A DNA stretch of 5,544 nt from an uncultured Rhodopirellula sp. (lineage in GTDB: Bacteria; Planctomycetota; Planctomycetia; Pirellulales; Pirellulaceae): positions 1 to 5,544 of the forward strand of contig CAJXTM010000326.1 in assembly GCA_913061385.1 (NCBI GenBank), given 5' to 3'. Positions 1 through 5,544 of this stretch are shown here, piece by piece (position 1 is the stretch's first letter; each line of letters opens with the position of its first letter). Both the position numbers and the translations under genes were made by a program. Under the pieces are notes generated by a model. It did not search any database, was not told where the DNA came from, and saw only the letters and a list, made by a program, of their open reading frames with translations.

Positions 1-43
1 TCAGCCTCGGTCTCGTGGGCTCGGAGATGTGTATAAGAGACAG
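1..43. other. Nextera adapter, index/P7 side (technical sequence)
   Basis: This is library adapter, not genome. Position 1 fits the last base of the P7 primer. CAGCCTCG (2-9) matches, from memory, the primer form of i7 index N710. GTCTCGTGGGCTCGG (10-24) is the read-2 adapter and the 19-base Tn5 mosaic end fills 25-43. Genomic sequence begins at 44. Any reading frame or alignment extending into this stretch is an artefact. Confidence 0.98.
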
Positions 44-106
44 ATTGACTATGCAGTACCAACCAGAAACACATCTTCCCAACTCTCACAATACCGAAAC
101 TGAATC
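44..106. other. short non-coding stretch downstream of the membrane-protein gene
   Basis: These 63 bases lie between the left adapter and the stop codon of the minus-strand membrane-protein gene, so they are the start of its 3' flank. I see no gene and no hairpin followed by a T-run. The 10-mer AACCAGAAAC at 61-70 recurs at 109-118, overlapping the stop codon of that gene. Confidence 0.5.
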
Positions 107-622
107 CTAACCAGAAACTTTAGAACGCCAATAACGCGTATAGAGCACCATACCAATCGTTCCCATGAATGAAACGGCATAGAGAATCGCAGCCATAATG
201 CAATGAAGCATTGGAAAGAAAAAGATGTGCATGTGCGCAGCACTATTCATCGAATCTGACGGAGATGTTTGAGATACAAAACCCGCAAACCCCAAAACAC
301 CTGTAAACGCTATGACGTAGGCGACAACAAGCATCGGCAACATGCTGTGAGTTTTACTCCTCCAACGCCATCCAGCGATAAATAATCCTGGGACTTGACT
401 CAAGCCACTCAAAAATCCAATCATCAGACTCGTCATCGTGATAGAAGAAACGCCAGGACGAGCACCCTCATTGGGATCTTCCTGCAACACGTTGATCGTG
501 CCCAAGACAACAGTCGTGATCAGTAGAAGCAGCAGAACACACAAGGAGACCGGTTTCCGGGCTGACGCTAATTCCTCGCGTGCCGGAGCACTCTGTTCAG
601 CGGAACGATACGGATTAACCAT
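107..622 (-). CDS. small four-helix integral membrane protein with N-terminal NPYxS motif, function unknown
   Basis: This encodes a predicted 171-residue inner-membrane protein that I cannot assign a function. It begins MVNPYRSAEQSA, a short polar, probably cytoplasmic tail. Four hydrophobic segments follow at about residues 25-46, 62-84, 94-116 and 133-160, and it ends in a basic tail (RYWRSK). There are no enzymatic motifs; an HMH at 130-132 precedes the last helix. The frame stays open upstream to an ATG at 703, but I chose the ATG at 622-620. The longer version would add 27 residues of unrelated character, and many small planctomycete membrane proteins (from memory) start with NPYxS. A weak AGG lies just upstream of the chosen start. 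The stop is TAG at 109-107. The next gene upstream on this strand is 771 bp away, so it is probably transcribed alone. Existence is fairly sure; role is unknown. Confidence 0.8.
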   Translation of the reverse strand: MVNPYRSAEQSAPAREELASARKPVSLCVLLLLLITTVVLGTINVLQEDPNEGARPGVSSITMTSLMIGFLSGLSQVPGLFIAGWRWRSKTHSMLPMLVVAYVIAFTGVLGFAGFVSQTSPSDSMNSAAHMHIFFFPMLHCIMAAILYAVSFMGTIGMVLYTRYWRSKVSG

Positions 623-701
623 CAGCCTACTTTTCGAACTCAAACAAACATTCAACGCTAACACGGCAGCAAAGCGACTGAATACAGCCCAAACCCCAAT
701 C

Positions 702-718
702 ACTTTGCATTACAAAGT
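702..718. repeat. small inverted repeat upstream of the membrane-protein gene
   Basis: The arms ACTTTG (702-707) and CAAAGT (713-718) are perfectly complementary around a five-base loop. It lies 80-96 bases upstream of the chosen start at 622, on the side where that gene's promoter must be. It could be an operator or leader hairpin, but an AT-rich 6 bp stem is also common by chance. Confidence 0.3.
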
Positions 719-940
719 AGTTACACCCAACCCGCCCGTCAATCGAAACATACCTAAAAAACGAAAAACATACGTCGCGCTTCCATCCAAAGAAGCACCG
801 TGTTTCCCACATGCCATTCGAACGAACGCAAAGACCGATGCCCACACGGCCAAACGTTCTGAAGTGAGTTGTTTACAAGGACCAGCCTCGTCAACAACTT
901 CATCACGCAACACTTTCGCGTAAGCTCGCCAAGGACTGGG

Positions 941-1002
941 CAACAAGCGACTCCAACAAGCGACTCCAACAAGCGACTCCAACAAGCGACTCCAACAAGC
1001 GA
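941..1002. repeat. 13 bp tandem array, 4.8 copies
   Basis: The unit CAACAAGCGACTC occurs four times without a mismatch (941-953, 954-966, 967-979, 980-992), followed by a 10-base partial copy (993-1002) ending in CAACAAGCGA. The perfect identity suggests recent expansion or continuing homogenisation by slippage. Thirteen is not a multiple of three, so the array would cycle all frames, which argues against a coding repeat. Each full copy contains GACTC, a GANTC methylation-type site, spaced exactly 13 bp. No inverted-repeat character or spacers are present, so this is not CRISPR. Function unknown. Confidence 0.95.
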
Positions 1003-1180
1003 AGCGTCCCAACCCAGAACCAGCATTACGTCTGGGACAGCCGCGTACACACGCTCAAGACGAGAGCCATCCGTTGCCTACCTGCCACAACAACACGCCA
1101 GCGTCTAGCTGCCCGAGAGACTTGGCTGTTCCCGGTCGTGTGGCTTCATCAGCCATATGATCCGAGAGGCAAAAAGATGC

Positions 1181-1268
1181 GATGCTCCCAAATCGATGCT
1201 CCCAAATCGATGCTCCCAAATCGATGCTCCCAAATCAATGCTCCCAAATCAATGCTCCCAAATCAATG
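1181..1268. repeat. 14 bp tandem array, 6.3 copies in two variants
   Basis: Six full units run from 1181 to 1264. The first four are GATGCTCCCAAATC (starting 1181, 1195, 1209, 1223) and the last two are AATGCTCCCAAATC (1237, 1251). A four-base remnant AATG follows at 1265-1268, and GATGC at 1176-1180 looks like a partial unit before the first. The only difference is G to A at unit position 1. It turns the junction palindrome ATCGAT (1192, 1206, 1220) into ATCAAT in the right part of the array. The split into two contiguous blocks records the order of duplication. The unit is contiguous, without spacers. Function unknown. Confidence 0.95.
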
Positions 1269-1278
1269 ATCAACCCTG

Positions 1279-1313
1279 GGCAAGGCTACATCCCACCCTC
1301 AAACGGCCTTGCC
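1279..1313. repeat. inverted repeat with 8 bp stem and 19-base loop
   Basis: GGCAAGGC (1279-1286) pairs perfectly with GCCTTGCC (1306-1313), and two further G-T wobble pairs are possible outside. It lies about 80-115 bases beyond the stop of the beta-propeller gene, so it could act as a transcription end or mRNA 3' stabilising structure for that gene. No T-run follows on either strand, so it is not a typical intrinsic terminator. It may instead be a dispersed repeat; that cannot be judged from one window. Confidence 0.5.
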
Positions 1314-1393
1314 TGAAATGATTCGTCCGCTCTCAGCGATCAGGGGTCCATTGCATTGATCAGTACTTCAAACGTGAGCAGCATGCACTGAAA

Positions 1394-2620
1394 TCATTTG
1401 CTGATTAGATAGAGAGCGCTCTTGCTCCTGAGAATGAGATGATTCCCAACGACGGCGGGCGACGCCATGAAACCATCCCCAAGTTCAGACTTCTGCAGAA
1501 GTTTGTATTCTCGTCCGGGGAGAATACAAAACACATGGCCTGAGGTGTCAAACAAATAGATTTTACCATCAGCGAAAATAGGTGAAGCGGCAAATTCCTT
1601 CGACACTCTTTTCTGCCAAATAATCTCACCGGTATCGGGTTCCCTACACGACACAATGCCATCATCACTATTCATATAAAACAAACCATCGACCATCAAT
1701 TGGGATGATTTCTTCGCGACTCCTTTACGGTCTGACCATGCAATATGCGTGCCGGTCACATCCCCCCTACCATCAGGACGCACTGCCACCATGGAACCAC
1801 TTCCATTGGTGATAAAAACCAGCCCTTTCTCATAAAGTGGCCTTGCTGAAGCATTCATCCCTTCGTGATACACGGTCCACAACAATTCGCCAGATTGAGG
1901 ATCGTAAGCAATCGTGGCCGAAGCCGATGGATAGACTAACTGCTCTTTGCCGTTCACATCGATTACTTGCGCGGTGCAATAGGCCTTCATTCGATCGCCA
2001 TTATCCGTTCCATAGTTGATGCCCCGATCTTTCTTCCAAAGCGTCGCACCATCTTCAGCGTCGAAGGCCACAACGTACTGTACATCAAACCCGTCGTAAG
2101 CGACGAACAATTTGCCATCGTGCAGTATCGGTGATGATGCTGGCCCCCGATAGTGATCACAAACCAAATCCCTGCGTGCCCAGATTTCATCGCAGGTGGC
2201 TGTATCAAGGCACGCAGTCAGGTAACTGCCAAAATGAACATACACTCTGCCATCTTCCACCACGGGCGTGGGCGTCGCATAGCTATTCATCGGGTGACAA
2301 AAAGCGGGCGACTCACTTTCTACGACAACACGGTCATGGATTACATTTCCCGTTGTGCGATCGATACATAAAACCGACATTTTCGACCCATCTTCGGTTG
2401 CAGTGGTCAACCAAACTTGATTACCCCAAACCACTGGCGAAGACCAACCCTTGCCGTGAATTGCGGTCTTCCATTTCATTACCGACTCATCAACCTTATC
2501 GGGCAAATCAGCGCCCGTGGCGTGTCCATCACCAGAAGGCCCTCTGTACTCCGGCCAATTGTCCTCACCGAACGAAGCCGTCAAAACACAGAGGCTCAGA
2601 AAAACGCTACAGACTCTCAT
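1394..2620 (-). CDS. secreted PQQ-like (BamB-type) beta-propeller repeat protein
   Basis: This encodes a 408-residue exported protein. The N-terminus MRVCSVFLSLCVLTASFG is a signal peptide with likely cleavage near residue 18, followed by the NWPEYRGPSGDGHA segment typical (from memory) of planctomycete PQQ-like proteins. Repeats of the form SP-x-hydrophobic-DGK-hydrophobic...D-x-x-TG-x-x-x-W start near residues 60, 115, 161, 215, 257, 304, 343 and 384. The last is short and probably closes with an N-terminal strand (VMKWKT, 47-52), giving about eight blades. Clear blade signatures are FDAEDGATLW, YDPQSGELLW and REPDTGEIIW. I see no quinoprotein dehydrogenase features such as paired cysteines with calcium ligands, so enzyme activity is not supported; a binding or scaffold role outside the cytoplasmic membrane is more likely. 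The start ATG (2620-2618) has no strong ribosome-binding site; the stop is TGA. It is divergent from the di-iron protein gene. Confidence 0.93.
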   Translation of the reverse strand: MRVCSVFLSLCVLTASFGEDNWPEYRGPSGDGHATGADLPDKVDESVMKWKTAIHGKGWSSPVVWGNQVWLTTATEDGSKMSVLCIDRTTGNVIHDRVVVESESPAFCHPMNSYATPTPVVEDGRVYVHFGSYLTACLDTATCDEIWARRDLVCDHYRGPASSPILHDGKLFVAYDGFDVQYVVAFDAEDGATLWKKDRGINYGTDNGDRMKAYCTAQVIDVNGKEQLVYPSASATIAYDPQSGELLWTVYHEGMNASARPLYEKGLVFITNGSGSMVAVRPDGRGDVTGTHIAWSDRKGVAKKSSQLMVDGLFYMNSDDGIVSCREPDTGEIIWQKRVSKEFAASPIFADGKIYLFDTSGHVFCILPGREYKLLQKSELGDGFMASPAVVGNHLILRSKSALYLISK

Positions 2621-2728
2621 AAAACTTCAGGGGGCATCGAGTTGGAATTTTGCAGTAGTGCCAGAATGTTCTCAATCATCCCGGGAACAAAGAGATCCGC
2701 ATAATATTGCAGCAGACTCGTGATCACA

Positions 2729-2757
2729 GTTATAGCCCATTCTCTGCTAGGTGGCAG
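2729..2757 (-). promoter_or_regulatory. candidate sigma-70-type promoter for the beta-propeller gene
   Basis: Read on the minus strand, CTGCCA (2757-2752) matches four of six -35 consensus bases. It is followed after exactly 17 bases by TATAAC (2734-2729), which matches five of six -10 bases. Transcription would start near 2722, giving a leader of about 100 bases. The palindrome TGATCA (2721-2726) sits at the expected start point. This is consensus matching to the E. coli pattern only; planctomycete promoters may differ. Confidence 0.35.
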
Positions 2758-2847
2758 GTTTTGTCTAATTTCCCGCACACATCACAAACGAGCAGATAAA
2801 AAACTCCCCTAACACCGGCTCACCCCCACCAAAAACTGGATCGCCCC

Positions 2848-2861
2848 AGCACAACTGTGCT
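2848..2861. repeat. imperfect palindrome, possible operator
   Basis: AGCACA-AC-TGTGCT has six-base perfectly complementary arms around a two-base centre. It lies mid-way in the divergent region, about 240 bases from either start codon. Its form suits a dimeric regulator's site, but nothing else supports binding. A similar but shorter element, CCTAT-TC-ATAGG, is at 2955-2966. Confidence 0.3.
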
Positions 2862-3101
2862 TGTGGCTTACCCCTCTATTTCGACAGGGCATGACGTCCA
2901 AAAAACCGAACAGTTGGCCCTAATGCGGCATGTCACATTTGCCCAAAAGAATGGCCTATTCATAGGACCGAACTCCGGCCCAACCTAATAAAATGCTACG
3001 ATAAAACTCCAGGAAATGATCCTGCGGTCCGTCACACATGGAACCTACGTGCGCACCGAGCACGCCACGGAAAGCACTTCAACCAATGGATTCGGAACAC
3101 A

Positions 3102-4523
3102 ATGGCAGAAATTGAGCGTTACCCAACATACAGCGATCTGCCCCCGCTTGCGGGTTTATGCAAAATGAAGCGGGCGGTCACATCGCAATGGTCCCTGAAC
3201 GAGAGCGTGACCCGCCTGAAACGCATTCATTACGTGTTGCGTCGAGTGCATGAAACATTCATTGCCAGAATTCCGGGAGAACCAATTTACGAATTAAAGA
3301 CGCTCTACAGCCATCATGCATATCTGTGCGCTGAACAGGTCACATCGATCCGAAATCGAGTCGGTGAAATGCGTGAGCCACCACTGGGGCTCGACAAGGT
3401 ACCTGACCCCGCATTAGAGACCACCCTCGACGAACTTTCCCGCTGCCCCGACACCGCACAATTCCTTACTGGGGTTTACACCGTTGTAATTCCAGAGTGC
3501 ATCGCTGCCTGCGAACGTCTAAAAACCGCTGCCCATCCGTTAGCTGACGCCCCAACCGTACGGATATCGAAGCTGATGGCATTCGAACTCTCTGAGCTTT
3601 GCAAAACCGGGCAAGAGTGTGCGCGGTGCCTGCGTTCAGAAGAAACCGCGTCGACGTTAGACACCTGGCAGGATCACCTTCTCTTACACATCACATCTGC
3701 TGGGCTTGTTGATGGAACTGAACCAATCCAAACAACACCTCCGCCGCCGCGGTATCCCAACCACCCAATGACCTTCCAGCACGAACCACGTCGCGACGAT
3801 AGATTCCGTGATCCCTACAACGCAGGAGTCAATCCTGAAGCGTTCTTGTACGACGAGCAATACGAAGCTCGGGACAAGACGCTGATGATTTACTACAAGC
3901 GTCTGCGCGAGCTTGATGTACCGGAAGTAATGGCAACCATCCTCATTGACCTTCGTGATGAGGAGCCGTGGGAATTCCACATGGAGATGACCCGGCAATT
4001 ATGGGATGAAGCACGACACGCCATGATGGGAGAAGTTGGTTTTGCCTCTCAAGAAATCGATTGGACCGAAATCCCGATCAATTTCACATGGTCAAAAAAC
4101 CTGAATACCCAGTTGAACCCGCGTGAACGACACGGTGTGCTATTTTTCATTGAACAAGGTTTGATGCCCAAAACGGGCAAGCGATATGAATGGGAAGTCG
4201 CCACCGACAGTGGGGACCCGTTAGCAAAGCTGTTCCAAGACTTTGATTGGGCAGACGAAGTCCTGCACGCACAAATAGGACGACGATGGTACGTCCCACG
4301 TTACAAATCATTGAAGGAGGCTATGGACTATGGTGACGAATCATGGTCACGCGTCCTTAGCAATTGGCAGGAGTACAAAGATCGCGGCCTTACCGAACAT
4401 CATAACTGGTGGCCCGACCTCTATTCCAAGGTCTGCTTACAGCGGGGAATCGCGCCGGACCCACAGGTCCTCGCGTTCAACGAAACCTACCAGCAAAAGC
4501 GTGCCGACCTTGAAACGCTATAG
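3102..4523 (+). CDS. two-domain helical protein with ferritin-like di-iron carboxylate motifs, function unknown
   Basis: This encodes a 473-residue soluble, probably cytoplasmic protein with no signal peptide or membrane segment. The N-terminal part (about 22-200) looks all-helical and contains YSHHAYLCAEQ (69-79) but no ExxH. A proline-rich linker (TTPPPPRYPNHP, 211-222) leads to a second helical domain (about 250-400). That domain carries two ExxH motifs, EARH (303-306) and EVLH (386-389), plus candidate ligands E351 and E275 or E270. The spacing between the two ExxH glutamates (83) and from E351 to E386 (35) resembles bacterioferritin (76 and 33), so I infer a di-iron site in a four-helix bundle. 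It could be an oxygenase, oxidase or peroxide-handling enzyme; its length is well beyond a storage ferritin. A DUF455- or MiaE-like relationship is possible but unproven. ATG 3102 is preceded by a weak GGA; I found no in-frame ATG upstream in the stretch examined. Convergent with the hydrolase gene, 22 bp apart. Confidence 0.88.
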   Translation: MAEIERYPTYSDLPPLAGLCKMKRAVTSQWSLNESVTRLKRIHYVLRRVHETFIARIPGEPIYELKTLYSHHAYLCAEQVTSIRNRVGEMREPPLGLDKVPDPALETTLDELSRCPDTAQFLTGVYTVVIPECIAACERLKTAAHPLADAPTVRISKLMAFELSELCKTGQECARCLRSEETASTLDTWQDHLLLHITSAGLVDGTEPIQTTPPPPRYPNHPMTFQHEPRRDDRFRDPYNAGVNPEAFLYDEQYEARDKTLMIYYKRLRELDVPEVMATILIDLRDEEPWEFHMEMTRQLWDEARHAMMGEVGFASQEIDWTEIPINFTWSKNLNTQLNPRERHGVLFFIEQGLMPKTGKRYEWEVATDSGDPLAKLFQDFDWADEVLHAQIGRRWYVPRYKSLKEAMDYGDESWSRVLSNWQEYKDRGLTEHHNWWPDLYSKVCLQRGIAPDPQVLAFNETYQQKRADLETL

Positions 4524-4545
4524 CCAGCACCTCAGCAAACGCATC
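4524..4545. other. 22 bp convergent gap between two genes
   Basis: The TAG of the di-iron protein gene and the TAA of the hydrolase gene face each other across 22 bases. I see no hairpin with T-run in the gap or just inside either gene, so the transcripts probably overlap at their 3' ends or end by another mechanism. Confidence 0.6.
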
Positions 4546-5499
4546 TTATTGCTTACGCGGCCAGTCCAGATGCCTATGCAGAAAATCATACGACTGCTTA
4601 CCATTGATGGTATGAGGTCCATTGAAGAATTCGATTTCGGCTAAATCCCCGATTCCAAGCTTGTTGTAGTGTCGTCGCACTTTGGCAAACTCCCATGCAA
4701 CCCACTCATCAATCCCAACTCCGTCATCATGCCCCCGCTCAACCATGAATGGACGCGGTGTCATCAAAATTGACAGCTCGGCATAGTTCGCAACGTGAGC
4801 CATATTCCACTCAAAAATCTCATACTCCCCTGTCCACAGGTAGCTAAATTTTGCGTCAACCGACGCATTCTTTGCAACCCAATCGTTGTAGTCAGCACTA
4901 CAGATTGACAAACAGTACCCAGGTTCCTGTGCGGTTTTCGGAAGCATGGGAGGAACTCGTACCGCTGTCTTGCCACCATACGACAACCCATAGAATCCAA
5001 TTCGATTCGGATCGACACTATCGAGCTTACTGAGCCATCTCAGCGTGACCAAATGCTGCGGAATAATGTAACTGAACAAAGAACGACCCAGTACATTTGA
5101 TTTTCGTTGGAGCGTCCGAAACGCATCCCCACCGCGGTACGGGTTCTGTGGAGAATAGACAATAAAGCCCCGTCGACACAACTCAGCCGCAAACGATTTG
5201 TATGCCCGGTAACCACGTGACTCAGGACCGCTAATTGTGTCCATTGGAACACCTTCAAGCCCGTGCTGACAAACGACGACAGGCCGCTTTTCGCCGGGAA
5301 CCAGATCCTTCGGCAGCAACAATATTCCCGCAGCGATCACATCTTCGTAGACGTCCAGTACGATCTCGTAACCATGCATCATTTCATCATCCAAAACCAG
5401 GCGTGATCTCGGATTCGGTTCAATGCTGGGTGCCGGTAAGCGCCCAAATAGTTCTTCGTGTATTTGCTCCCGCTCAACCTGCGCCGATTGATTAAAGGC
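4546..5499 (-). CDS. alpha/beta hydrolase (acetyl-xylan-esterase/dienelactone-hydrolase-like), 5' end missing
   Basis: This is the C-terminal 317 codons of a serine hydrolase; the fragment is cut at 5499 by the library adapter, so the true start and any signal peptide are outside. Residues are numbered from the first genomic codon. CQHGLEG (77-83) supplies the oxyanion-hole region and GLSYGG (171-176) is the nucleophile elbow with S173. ERGHDDG (254-260) holds the acid, D258 or D259, and GPHTI (294-298) the catalytic H296, so the triad is complete. IIPQHLVTLRWLSKLDSVDP is the usual helix before the elbow. Family members known from planctomycetes are longer (from memory, above 600 residues). 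They are usually annotated as dienelactone hydrolase or acetyl-xylan-esterase-like proteins, suggesting ester cleavage of carbohydrate or other substrates; the actual substrate is unknown. The reading frame runs in-frame into the adapter, producing a false N-terminus VYKRQ. The stop is TAA at 4548-4546. Confidence 0.93.
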   Translation of the reverse strand, partial: AFNQSAQVEREQIHEELFGRLPAPSIEPNPRSRLVLDDEMMHGYEIVLDVYEDVIAAGILLLPKDLVPGEKRPVVVCQHGLEGVPMDTISGPESRGYRAYKSFAAELCRRGFIVYSPQNPYRGGDAFRTLQRKSNVLGRSLFSYIIPQHLVTLRWLSKLDSVDPNRIGFYGLSYGGKTAVRVPPMLPKTAQEPGYCLSICSADYNDWVAKNASVDAKFSYLWTGEYEIFEWNMAHVANYAELSILMTPRPFMVERGHDDGVGIDEWVAWEFAKVRRHYNKLGIGDLAEIEFFNGPHTINGKQSYDFLHRHLDWPRKQ

Positions 5500-5544
5500 C
5501 TGTCTCTTATACACATCTGACGCTGCCGACGACTCCTTACGTGT
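5500..5544. other. Nextera adapter, P5 side (technical sequence)
   Basis: The reversed Tn5 mosaic end occupies 5500-5518, followed by the read-1 adapter remainder GACGCTGCCGACGA (5519-5532). CTCCTTAC (5533-5540) is the complement, from memory, of i5 index S505, and GTGT (5541-5544) starts the P5 primer complement. None of this is genomic. Confidence 0.98.

Larger units (their letters stand above)
623..1393. other. 771 bp intergenic region with two tandem arrays and a hairpin
   Basis: This gap separates two minus-strand genes and shows no convincing coding sequence. From 623 to about 940 it should hold the promoter and leader of the membrane-protein gene; a small hairpin (ACTTTG-CATTA-CAAAGT, 702-718) lies there, but no good promoter was found. 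A 13 bp array occupies 941-1002 and a 14 bp array 1181-1268. An 8 bp stem with a 19-base loop lies at 1279-1313. Several frames are open across it, largely because the repeat units contain few stop triplets. Protein segments read from these frames match nothing I know and lack good starts. Confidence 0.7.
2621..3101. other. 481 bp divergent intergenic region
   Basis: This region separates the divergently oriented beta-propeller and di-iron protein genes and should hold both promoters. A minus-strand promoter candidate lies at 2729-2757. Two short palindromes with two-base centres (2848-2861 and 2955-2966) and a small hairpin (CAGGA-AATGA-TCCTG, 3010-3024) lie in the half nearer the plus-strand gene. 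AT-rich stretches at 2986-3006 could contain a -10 element for that gene, but I found no paired -35. No coding sequence is convincing here. Confidence 0.65.

Noticed and set aside
438..923. Plus-strand open frame of 161 codons
   Set aside because: It overlaps the membrane-protein gene on the opposite strand and has low-complexity composition without domains; it is a shadow frame.
710..1050. Minus-strand open frames with repeated SLVGVACWSRLLE-like peptide
   Set aside because: The peptide repeat is the 13 bp array read through; the cysteine and tryptophan rich sequence lacks protein character and overlaps another open frame on the same strand.
941..1268. CRISPR array
   Set aside because: The units are 13-14 bp and directly abut, with no spacers, no repeat dyad and no cas gene nearby.
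868..1269. Plus-strand open frame of about 133 codons across both tandem arrays
   Set aside because: It has no credible start codon. The array units contain no plus-strand stop triplet in any frame, which lengthens it artificially. The non-repeat part is short enough to be open by chance and matches no family I know.
107..1393. Operon of the beta-propeller and membrane-protein genes
   Set aside because: They share a strand but 771 bp of repeat-rich non-coding DNA with a hairpin separates them.
1394..2620. PQQ-dependent dehydrogenase
   Set aside because: The propeller repeats are of the PQQ-like or BamB type, but the length is short and no cofactor-binding cysteine pair or calcium ligand set is visible.
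4599..4612. Palindrome TACCAT-TG-ATGGTA
   Set aside because: It lies within the conserved HTING codons of the hydrolase gene and is explained by coding; no sign of regulatory use.
1..5544. 19 bp terminal inverted repeats suggesting a transposon
   Set aside because: They are Tn5 mosaic ends from the sequencing library, flanked by Nextera adapter and index bases.

Overview
The window is one complete tagmentation library molecule: 5,456 bp of genomic DNA (44-5499) with Illumina Nextera adapters still attached at both ends, including parts that match index sequences. Positions 1-43 and 5500-5544 are technical and should be removed before any comparison. The peptide VYKRQ that appears to start the right-hand gene is translated adapter.

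The insert looks like a planctomycete, most likely of the Pirellulaceae/Rhodopirellula type. This is an inference from protein style: a small membrane protein starting MVNPYRSA, a secreted beta-propeller starting with a WPEYRGPSGDGHA segment after its signal peptide, and a large-family alpha/beta hydrolase with HGLEG, GLSYGG and ERGHDDG motifs. Base composition is moderate, gene density is low, and two intergenic regions are long (771 and 481 bp). No rRNA, tRNA, mobile element or CRISPR array was seen.

Layout, left to right: a four-helix membrane protein on the minus strand (107-622); a 771 bp non-coding region with two different short tandem arrays (13 bp x 4.8 and 14 bp x 6.3) and a long-loop hairpin; a secreted PQQ-like beta-propeller protein on the minus strand (1394-2620); a 481 bp divergent intergenic region with a plausible minus-strand promoter and small palindromes; a two-domain helical protein on the plus strand with a ferritin-like di-iron motif set (3102-4523); and, convergent with it after 22 bp, the 3' part of an alpha/beta hydrolase gene on the minus strand (4546-5499), cut at its 5' end by the adapter.

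Nothing links the four genes into one pathway. The two leftmost genes share a strand but are separated by the repeat region, so they are probably separate transcription units. The most distinctive items are the two tandem arrays in one intergenic gap and the di-iron protein, whose ligand spacing resembles bacterioferritin but which sits in a 473-residue two-domain architecture I cannot assign to a characterised enzyme. I do not see a clear new multi-gene system.
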